From: Sphingomonas sp. OV641
Lineage (GTDB): Bacteria > Pseudomonadota > Alphaproteobacteria > Sphingomonadales > Sphingomonadaceae
Reading direction: 5' to 3'
Assembly: GCF_900109205.1 (NCBI RefSeq)
Contig: NZ_FNZB01000001.1
Span: 1,488,001 to 1,552,000 of the forward strand
Length of the DNA stretch: 64,000 nucleotides
Under the pieces are notes generated by a model. That model was not told the origin of the DNA, did not search any database, and saw only the letters and a list, made by a program, of their open reading frames with translations. This document shows positions 57,905-64,000 of this stretch, in pieces (position 1 is the first letter of the stretch; each line of letters opens with the position of its first letter). Made by a program: the position numbers and the translations under genes.

Positions 57905-58465
57905 TCAGGCGAGCGGGGCGAGCGGGTTGCCGTCATAGGGGAAGGGGCTGTCGAAATCAGCGAGGCCCGGCAGTTTGCGATCCTTTTCCGACAATTCGAG
58001 CATCGTGCCGGCGGGGATCGGCCAGTCGATCCCGACCGAATCCCAGCGGATCCCGCCATCATGGTCGGGCGCATAGGTGTCCGAACATTTGTACGTCACC
58101 TCGCAATCCGCCTCCAGCGTCACGAAGCCGTGCGCGAAGCCGATCGGAATGAACAGCTGATGCCCGTTTTCGGCGGTGAGTTCGGCGCCGACCCACTGGC
58201 CGTAGGTCGGCGAGCCCTTGCGCACGTCCACCGCGACGTCGAAGATCTGCCCGCGGATGCAGCGCACCAGCTTGTCCTGGCCCCGAGGCAGCGTCTGGAA
58301 ATGCAGGCCACGCAAGGTGAACGCGGGCACGGACAGTGAGTGATTGTCCTGCACGAACCGGCACGTGATGCCGAGCGCGGCGAAGGCGGGTTCCGAATAC
58401 ACTTCGGTGAACCAGCCACGGGCATCCTCGAAGCGCCTTAGGGTTATGAGCTTTGGGGACGACAT
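57905..58465 (-). CDS. rmlC: dTDP-4-dehydrorhamnose 3,5-epimerase
   Basis: 186 residues, cupin fold: FTEVYSEPAF, QDNHSLSVPAFTLRGLHFQ, KLVRCIRGQIFDVAVDVRKGSP and FIPIGFAHGFVTL. It epimerises C3 and C5 of the keto sugar. First gene of rmlCBDA, behind a roughly 500-bp spacer. The ATG at 58465 matches the family N terminus; the upstream frame starts in the spacer. Confidence 0.96.
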   Translation of the reverse strand: MSSPKLITLRRFEDARGWFTEVYSEPAFAALGITCRFVQDNHSLSVPAFTLRGLHFQTLPRGQDKLVRCIRGQIFDVAVDVRKGSPTYGQWVGAELTAENGHQLFIPIGFAHGFVTLEADCEVTYKCSDTYAPDHDGGIRWDSVGIDWPIPAGTMLELSEKDRKLPGLADFDSPFPYDGNPLAPLA

Positions 58466-58963
58466 AACACGCTTCTTAGCCTCTATATTGCAGCGCCGCA
58501 AACAATCTGCTGCAATTAAGGACACTAAATGGTTCACGCTCAGCTTGATGGCATGACCCATCTACGCACGATACAGCTAGCAGAAAGCAAAAAACGCTTA
58601 ATATGATATTTAAGGGTAGTTACACTTCGTGACAAGTCGAACTAAAACGCGAGCTTTTGAGGCGCGGTCAGCGTGAAGGGTCAACTGGTCTAAGCCAAGG
58701 TCATCATCAGCACCTCGCTCTTTGCAGTGATGGCGGCAGCAAAGTGCCTCGCCGCGGATTAAGCGGTGGCCCTCAAGCTTAGATATATGGCGATGGGCAT
58801 ACTATCAGTGATTTTTTGGTGCGCCGCCAGTTATATACCGCGCTTCGTAGCTTCACGTTCTGGTTGGCAGGCAACCTTCTCAAGTAATCGTCACACCCCG
58901 CCGGTCTACTCCGGCGGCTGCGACCCAAATTCCGCCGTATCTCCAGATTTACGAGCAGATTTG
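58466..58963. other. 498-bp spacer upstream of rmlC
   Basis: No convincing coding frame. More A and T than the surroundings. It probably holds the rml promoter; a weak TTGCAG-N17-TGCAAT box pair on the minus strand lies about 40 bp before the rmlC start. No terminator or repeat was found. Confidence 0.4.
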
Positions 58964-59035
58964 CTGGGGCGGCAGGATTCGAACCTGCGAATGCCGGTAC
59001 CAAAAACCGGTGCCTTACCGCTTGGCGACGCCCCA
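58964..59035 (-). tRNA. tRNA-Gln(TTG)
   Basis: Cloverleaf on the minus strand: acceptor TGGGGCG/CGCCCCA, D arm GCC...GGC, anticodon stem CCGGT/ACCGG with loop TTTTGGT (anticodon TTG), T arm GCAGG-TTCGAAT-CCTGC. The CCA end is not encoded (GCAA). It lies inside the integrated element, between rmlC and attR. Confidence 0.94.
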
Positions 59036-59311
59036 CCGGAGCGCGCGCTTATATGACTCGCCGCCGATAACTTAACCATTGATAGCGTTCGCTTCGTTCG
59101 GCGTGCCGTCTCCGGCGCAGAGGGATCTGCGCTAAGCCGCGACGGGGTGAGACCGACCAGGACGGCAGCGAGGCAGGCAACGATCGACAATCTCACCCCA
59201 TGCCTTCCAGAACGCATACCTGAAGCTGGGGACCACCAAAGCTCTGCTAATCGTCGAAGAAAGGGTTTTCGATGCCGCAACCGCCTAACCATCCAGTAGC
59301 GCTTGCTTACT

Positions 59312-59343
59312 TGTACCCCTGCTTGTACCCCTCACTGTGCAAC
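59312..59343 (+). repeat. TGTACCCC boxes at 12-bp period, right arm
   Basis: TGTACCCC begins at 59312 and 59324, with a degenerate TGTGCAAC at 59336. The period and orientation match the left arm at 34024-34055. Confidence 0.65.
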
Positions 59344-59369
59344 ACGCAGACAGACGGGTTGTGCGGTGA

Positions 59370-59388
59370 CGCGAAATCAATGACTTAG
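59370..59388 (+). repeat. Right copy of att-flanking 19-bp inverted repeat
   Basis: CGCGAAATCAATGACTTAG; its reverse complement matches 33979-33997 at 16 of 19 positions. It lies 21 bp inside attR. Confidence 0.6.
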
Positions 59389-59409
59389 CGCGCGATGTTA
59401 ATAGGTCTG

Positions 59410-59430
59410 GAATCCTGTCTCCCCGACCAT
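59410..59430 (+). repeat. attR core (21-bp direct repeat with attL)
   Basis: Exact copy of 33952-33972, that is the 3' end of tRNA-Pro(TGG) without the rest of the tRNA gene. It marks the right end of the element. Confidence 0.9.
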
Positions 59431-59467
59431 TCGGCGCCGTTTCAGCCGCAACCGCTCGTCGCGGATC

Positions 59468-60478
59468 TCACCCTGCCGCCTGCAGCACCTCGGCCAGTGT
59501 CGCCGGCGCATAGCCCAGGCGATCGAGCTCCTCGAACATCACCTTCCACCATGTCCAGAACCGCGACAGGTCGTTCGCGTCGCGAACGTAGGGCGTGTGT
59601 CCGGGCACCAGGCTCGGCGAGTGGAAAGATAAGGTGAGCAGGCGCAGATCGTCGCGCGCCGCCATGCGCACCGCCGCGCAGGCCTCCCCGATCGATACAC
59701 CTTCGGGCGTAAGCGGCACGCGGGAGAGCAGCCGCGTCCTCGCCAGCAGGCCGGGGCCGCGCGGTACGTGGTCAGCAACCCGCTGCCAGCGGCGCCCGGC
59801 CGCGCGGAGCGCTCCCGTATAGACCGTGGTCAGCGGCAGTTCGATCAACGGCTTGCTCGTCGCGCAGCGGAACGCACCGGGGCCGATCGCGGAGAAGTCT
59901 GGCCCGCCTTGCGCGCTGTAATCATGATGGGATCGCACGGAGGTATCGAGCCGGAATCCCCTGCTCGCCAGCAATTCGAGCGTGTGTGGACCCAGGCCAT
60001 AGCGTCCGGCGCGGAATGCCAGCGGCGCTTGACCGAATGCCTCTGTGATCGTGCGGGTTAGCACATCCAGCTTCGCGGCCTCGAGTGCGGGTGGCAGATT
60101 GCCGGCAAAGGAGAGACGCGCGCTGATCTCCTCGTCATGCGGCGGGTTGACCCATGGGTGCAGCTGCGCACCAATGGCCGAACGGCCATCCGCGATCAGG
60201 GTTCGCAGGATCTCTGCCGCGCGTGCATCCGCCGCGACAGGATGGTCGCACAGATAGCAGGGATAGACGCCGCGGCTGCCGAATCGCCGGTGCATGTCCG
60301 GCAAGGCGGCGATCGCCTGGACCGATCGCCCCTCGCGCGAGAAGGGTGCGCCCCAGTCGAATTCCTCTTCGGTATCGACAAAGACGATGAACCGCTTGCC
60401 GAAGGTGGCCGGCCAGCGGATCTGCTGGTCAGGCGCGGGCGGCGGCATGCGCCAGCCCGCCGCGCCGCCCACCCGCAT
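59468..60478 (-). CDS. Polysaccharide deacetylase family protein
   Basis: 336 residues, NodB-like barrel. The N-terminal FIVFVDTEEEFDWG supplies the acidic metal-site residues, GAQLHPWVNPP the histidine, and FRAGRYGLGPHTLELL and LSFHSPSL are later family marks. It resembles the WalW-type deacetylases of sphingomonads. It starts 2 bp after the histidine kinase gene. Outside the element, in host sequence. Confidence 0.8.
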   Translation of the reverse strand: MRVGGAAGWRMPPPAPDQQIRWPATFGKRFIVFVDTEEEFDWGAPFSREGRSVQAIAALPDMHRRFGSRGVYPCYLCDHPVAADARAAEILRTLIADGRSAIGAQLHPWVNPPHDEEISARLSFAGNLPPALEAAKLDVLTRTITEAFGQAPLAFRAGRYGLGPHTLELLASRGFRLDTSVRSHHDYSAQGGPDFSAIGPGAFRCATSKPLIELPLTTVYTGALRAAGRRWQRVADHVPRGPGLLARTRLLSRVPLTPEGVSIGEACAAVRMAARDDLRLLTLSFHSPSLVPGHTPYVRDANDLSRFWTWWKVMFEELDRLGYAPATLAEVLQAAG

Positions 60479-60480
60479 GG

Positions 60481-62157
60481 TCAGTTTGCGATCGCTTGCC
60501 CCATCGCCCCGATGGCGGCGGGAAGCGTGACCGTCACGTGATCGGGCGCCAGCGTCAGCCGGCCGCCCAGTTGCGAGGCAAGACTGAACGACAGGCGAAG
60601 CGCAAAGCCGGTGCCGAGCAGCGGTGCGCCGGGCATCTGGCTTTCGCCCTCCACGTCCAGGTTCAACAGGCGATCCGCAGGCAGGCTGGCGAGCGCCTGT
60701 GGGTAGGTCATGCTGACCGATGCCTCCGCCAGTCCGTTCCACGAAACGGACACGGCGATCACTTCCCCGCCCTGCGCCGCCGACACCAGGGTGGCGATCA
60801 AGCGGCCAAGCAGGCGCTCGGTCGCGCGCTCGTCGCAGGCGAGCGCAGGCGTTCCATCGATCGGCGCCAGATCCACCGTGCAGTCGCGCAAGGCCGCCAA
60901 TCCCTGAACGTCGGCGGTGATGCGCTGGAGCAGGCGGCCCAGATCCACCACGTCGGGCCGCAGCTCAAGCGCGTGGCCCTCGATCCGCGCGGCGAGGTCG
61001 AGATCCTCGATCGCCGCCACCAGATCCGCGGCGAGCACACGTATCGCCGCGGCCCGCTCGCGATACGGAGGCGCCACCGGCCCTAGCAGCTGCGTCTCGA
61101 TCAGTTCGGAAAAGCCGGCGATCGCGTTGGTCGGCGTACGCAGTTCGTGCACCAGCCGTCTCAGCCCCTCGGCGTTGCCGCGGTCGGCGACCGGTGCGGC
61201 GGTCTGATCGATACGCGGCCGGTGCGCCGCGCCCTGATAGCCGATGAACTGGCCACCCGCAGGGTCGAAAAGCGGCACGCCGGAAATGCGCCATTCGCCC
61301 GCGACACGCTCTCCCCCGTCCAGCACCAGCCGGGCATTGGTGAAGCCGGTGCGCCCTCGAAACGCGCCAAGCACGATGCCATCAACCTGGGCGCCTTCCC
61401 CGGCCTGGTTCGACACCAGCCGCAAGCCGATCAGCGCTCCTCGCGGCGCGCCATCGGTCCAGCGGATCGTCCCGTCCGCATCGGTCTGGAAACGAAAGTG
61501 GTCGATCGCGGGCGCGGCAGTAACGGGCGCCGGCACGGCACGCTGCTGCTGAAAGTTCGCGATCCGGTCGACCAGCTCGGCAATGTCGAACCCGCCCGTG
61601 CCGGTGAGTTGCCGATCGGTCGCAGAGAGTTCCACCGGATCCGCTGCGTTTTCCAGCCCCGGAGCCGCCGGCGCCGGATCGGCAGCATCCCGGGCCTCGT
61701 CCACTACCGGAATCGCCGAAGGCGCGGGCGTATAGGCCAAAGTGAAGTCGGTGGAGCCGAAGCTCGCCAGCGCGCGCTCCACGTCGGTGCCCAGATCCTC
61801 CCGCCGCCGAAGCGCGGCACGGCCGCTCGGCCCCAGTTGCGGGATCAGCGAAATCCATTGCGCCGATGACAAGCGCGCAGCACGCAGCGCGGCAGACGCA
61901 ACGCCCGGCTCGTCCTCGGCAAACAGGGCGATCAGCGCTTCGGGCGGCTGTCCCAGCGCAAGGCTGCGCGCCACGGCGGCGCGTACGTTCACCGGCACCT
62001 GATCGCGCAGCAGGCGCAATCGGCCAAGCGTTTCCTCATCCGCTGCCACGCGCCCGCGTGCGATCAGGTCCGCGAGCTGCCGAAAGGTCGCCTGCGCGCC
62101 AAAGGCAGTCGTCGCGTCCGCGGCCAGCACCGTCTTGAGGCTATCGTCGAACCGCAC
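60481..62157 (-). CDS. Histidine-kinase-like protein with degenerate ATPase domain
   Basis: 558 residues. The N-terminal 150 residues are helical repeats, then an acidic linker and a PAS-like region (about 220-310), a HisKA domain with RLVHELRTPTNAIAGFSELI, and a HATPase-like C terminus. The G2-like GTGFALRLSFSLASQLGG is present, but the N-box asparagine and the DxGxG G1 box are not recognisable, so autophosphorylation is doubtful. There is no membrane segment. GTG start. It lies immediately upstream of the deacetylase gene. Confidence 0.75.
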   Translation of the reverse strand: MRFDDSLKTVLAADATTAFGAQATFRQLADLIARGRVAADEETLGRLRLLRDQVPVNVRAAVARSLALGQPPEALIALFAEDEPGVASAALRAARLSSAQWISLIPQLGPSGRAALRRREDLGTDVERALASFGSTDFTLAYTPAPSAIPVVDEARDAADPAPAAPGLENAADPVELSATDRQLTGTGGFDIAELVDRIANFQQQRAVPAPVTAAPAIDHFRFQTDADGTIRWTDGAPRGALIGLRLVSNQAGEGAQVDGIVLGAFRGRTGFTNARLVLDGGERVAGEWRISGVPLFDPAGGQFIGYQGAAHRPRIDQTAAPVADRGNAEGLRRLVHELRTPTNAIAGFSELIETQLLGPVAPPYRERAAAIRVLAADLVAAIEDLDLAARIEGHALELRPDVVDLGRLLQRITADVQGLAALRDCTVDLAPIDGTPALACDERATERLLGRLIATLVSAAQGGEVIAVSVSWNGLAEASVSMTYPQALASLPADRLLNLDVEGESQMPGAPLLGTGFALRLSFSLASQLGGRLTLAPDHVTVTLPAAIGAMGQAIAN

Positions 62158-62340
62158 CTACTGCCCTATTCTCTGCTGCGATCAGACCGCTTGCCGGCAT
62201 CGCTGGTAGCCGACCCATACTACCGGGAAAACAAATGAATCGTCACCAAGGTGGCATTCAGACAATTGCGTTGCCGCGCAACTATCCTATAGGTGCGGCC
62301 ATGTTCGTGAATGAATTGCTGCGCGCAGCCGGGGTTTTCT

Positions 62341-62811
62341 GTGCTTGACCGGATCGATCGACAGATCCTCGCCCTCTTGCAGGAAGATGGCCGGATGACC
62401 AACGTCGATCTGGCGGAACGGGTCGGGCTGACGGCGCCGCCCTGTCTGCGCCGGGTCCGGTCGCTGGAACAGGCTGGCGTGATCCGCGGCTATCACGCGG
62501 ATTGCGAGCCGGCGATGCTGGGCTTCCCCATCACCGTCTTCGCCATGGTCAGCCTGCGCAGCCAGGCCGAACACGATCTTGCCGCCTTCGAGCGCCATGT
62601 GGCGGAGATACCGGAGGTCCGGGAATGCCACATGCTGAACGGCGAAATCGACTTCATCTTGAAGATCGTCGCGTCCGATCTCGAATCATTCCAGCGCATT
62701 CTCACCACGCATCTGACCGCCGCGCCCAATGTCGCCAGCGTGAAATCGTCGCTGACGATCCGCACTGCCAAATCCGCGCCCGGCGTGCCGATCGTCGTCG
62801 GCAACGACTAG
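62341..62811 (+). CDS. Lrp/AsnC family transcriptional regulator
   Basis: About 156 residues. N-terminal HTH (LDRIDRQILALLQEDGRMTNVDLAERVGL region, then PPCLRRVRSLEQAGVI) and a C-terminal RAM ligand-binding domain (VRECHMLNGEIDFILKIVASDLESF). It is probably a feast/famine-type regulator binding an amino acid. GTG at 62341 gives the usual N terminus; an ATG at 62311 would add ten residues. Confidence 0.9.
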   Translation: MLDRIDRQILALLQEDGRMTNVDLAERVGLTAPPCLRRVRSLEQAGVIRGYHADCEPAMLGFPITVFAMVSLRSQAEHDLAAFERHVAEIPEVRECHMLNGEIDFILKIVASDLESFQRILTTHLTAAPNVASVKSSLTIRTAKSAPGVPIVVGND

Positions 62812-62890
62812 GCCTCACCTAACCAGCTTCCAACCGCCCCCCGGTTAGGGCGGTCATAACGCCACTGTCCTGGCTGGCGCGCATTCTCGT

Positions 62891-62918
62891 GGAGGCGCGC
62901 GCCAGACCGCGCGCCTCC
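62891..62918. repeat. Perfect 10-bp inverted repeat
   Basis: GGAGGCGCGC-N8-GCGCGCCTCC between the Lrp gene and the convergent TPR gene. It could act as a terminator for the Lrp transcript, though no T tract follows. Confidence 0.55.
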
Positions 62919-62973
62919 GACGATCAACATCGTTGAACGGTAACTCGCGCTGAAAGCCTGCTCCGGCCCGACT

Positions 62974-63004
62974 CAAAGAAAAGGGGCAGCCGAAGCCGCC
63001 CCTC
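62974..63004 (-). terminator. Intrinsic terminator of the TPR gene
   Basis: On the minus strand GGGGCGGCTTCGGCTGCCCC (one mismatch) forms a UUCG-capped hairpin followed by TTTTCTTTG, 24 bp after the stop codon. Confidence 0.85.
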
Positions 63005-63027
63005 CCCTTTCACCATTGGCTGATCGC

Positions 63028-64000
63028 TCAGGCCGCCGGCGGATTGTCGAGATACAGCGTCCAGAAGGATGCGATCTCGGATCGCGGCGCGGCCTTCACC
63101 TCGGCAAAGGCGGTCTTTGCCGCTGCCTTGTCGCCCGACCGCGCCAGCGCGATGCCCAGGTGCGTGTTGACGATGTCGGCGTCCACGCCGCCCTTCTGCA
63201 GCGCCACGCGATACATCTCGATCGCCTTGGCCCAATTGCCCATGCCGAGATACGCATCGCCCGTGTTGAGCGCGATGCGGCCATTGGCGCCGGCCTTCGC
63301 CTTGGCTTCCACCGGGGCGAGCGAGCCTTCGCTGGCGATGCCCTGCGTGGCGAGGCGCATCAGGTCGTTGGCCGACTGGCTGCTGGCCGGGATCTTGCCG
63401 GCGGCCTTGCCCTCTTCCAGCACCGTCTTGGTCTCGTGCGGAAGGCCAAGGTCGTGAGTCCACTGCGCATAGGCTTCATAGTCGTACTGATCGGCCAGCG
63501 ACTTGCTGGCGCGCATCAGGCGATACACGTCGACCTTCTGGCTCTTGTCCAGCGTCACGGCGCTCTGCTGCGTCATGCCATAGGTGACGAGGCCATCGCG
63601 CCAGTTCTGCGCCGTCGGATAAGCGACCAGCCACTTCTTGATCCAGTTGGCGGTCTGCGGGCCCATGCGCTTCTTGTTGGTCTGCGCGATGGCGTACTTG
63701 TACAGGTCTTCGCTCGGCTTCTGGCCGGCCGCGACCTGCGCGTCGATCGCCTTCTCCAGCTCGGCCGTGCCGCCAGCGACGTCGCCCGAGTCCATCTTCA
63801 GCTTGACCATCTGCAGCGGCAGGTTCGGGTCGTTATAGCCGAGCTGCTGCGCGCGCTGGAAATAGTTGATCGCGCCGGCGCTGTCCTTGGCGTTCGCCGC
63901 CATCACGCCAAGCTGGTAATTATACTTCGCCACGTCGACCGCAGGGGTCTTGGGATTGGCGATCAGCGCTTCCAGCGGTGCCTTCAAGCCCTGGTCGCTG
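63028..64000 (-). CDS. TPR-repeat protein, 5' end beyond the window
   Basis: At least 323 C-terminal residues in a frame open to the right edge. Helical repeats of the TPR kind are visible (YNYQLGVMAANAKDSAGAINYFQRAQQLGY, then LNTGDAYLGMGNWAKAIEMYRVALQKG). Such proteins scaffold other proteins, often in the envelope. A signal peptide, if any, would be outside the window. A terminator follows it. Confidence 0.8.
   Translation of the reverse strand, partial: SDQGLKAPLEALIANPKTPAVDVAKYNYQLGVMAANAKDSAGAINYFQRAQQLGYNDPNLPLQMVKLKMDSGDVAGGTAELEKAIDAQVAAGQKPSEDLYKYAIAQTNKKRMGPQTANWIKKWLVAYPTAQNWRDGLVTYGMTQQSAVTLDKSQKVDVYRLMRASKSLADQYDYEAYAQWTHDLGLPHETKTVLEEGKAAGKIPASSQSANDLMRLATQGIASEGSLAPVEAKAKAGANGRIALNTGDAYLGMGNWAKAIEMYRVALQKGGVDADIVNTHLGIALARSGDKAAAKTAFAEVKAAPRSEIASFWTLYLDNPPAA

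Larger units (their letters stand above)
59036..59409. other. Right end of the element, non-coding
   Basis: No gene is supported. It carries TGTACCCC boxes at 59312 and 59324 (a degenerate one at 59336) and the right copy of the att-flanking inverted repeat (59370-59388), followed by attR at 59410. Confidence 0.6.

Noticed and set aside
58906..59292. 128-residue minus-strand frame near the element right end
   Set aside because: Runs through the tRNA-Gln gene and has no ribosome-binding site or known domain.

Overview
The window is high-GC alphaproteobacterial chromosome. Gene content (CckA, a NasS/NasT pair, an alginate-export porin, many 4-bp ATGA gene overlaps) points to a Sphingomonas-like sphingomonad. 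No rRNA or CRISPR array is visible.

Left core segment (1-33971). A nitrate-assimilation block runs on the minus strand: an IlvR-like LysR gene, nasT (ANTAR antiterminator), nasS (cytoplasmic nitrate sensor), an untranslated leader with two A1/G4 hexaloop hairpins and an intrinsic terminator, a NarK-type nitrate transporter and an outer-membrane porin. ilvD is divergent from the LysR gene. Then come two sulfotransferase-like genes, a glycosyltransferase, an SDR, an N-carbamoylputrescine amidase, an RlmD/TrmA-type RNA methyltransferase, the NAD(P)HX repair enzyme, a small lipoprotein, a receiver protein, the cell-cycle kinase CckA, an M13 peptidase, a dapA-to-smpB operon, a lytic transglycosylase, GreB, a NYN/OST-HTH protein, two M28 peptidases, EttA and a small lipoprotein. 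The segment ends with two tRNAs, CAT (probably Ile2) and Pro(TGG).

Integrated element (33952-59430). The last 20 bp of tRNA-Pro plus one following base are repeated exactly about 25.4 kb downstream, which brackets an integrative mobilizable element. Its left part carries a tyrosine integrase, three uncharacterised genes, a MobA/VirD2-like relaxase, MobC, a possible oriT and a small regulator-like gene. A decayed IS3-family insertion sequence separates these from a polysaccharide cargo: three GT4-type and one GT2 glycosyltransferases, a polysaccharide lyase, an FrhB-like Fe-S protein, a pyruvyltransferase, an acyltransferase, Wzx flippase, Wzy-like polymerase and rmlCBDA for dTDP-L-rhamnose. 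A tRNA-Gln(TTG) gene also lies inside the element. Short iterated TGTACCCC boxes and a 19-bp imperfect inverted repeat flank both att cores and look like integrase/excisionase arm sites.

Right core segment (59431-64000). A polysaccharide deacetylase, a histidine kinase with a degenerate ATP-binding domain, an Lrp/AsnC regulator and the 3' end of a TPR-repeat protein gene.

The main points of interest are the mobile polysaccharide locus with its att architecture, and the NasT leader RNA. All functions are read from sequence motifs and family knowledge; no database search was run.
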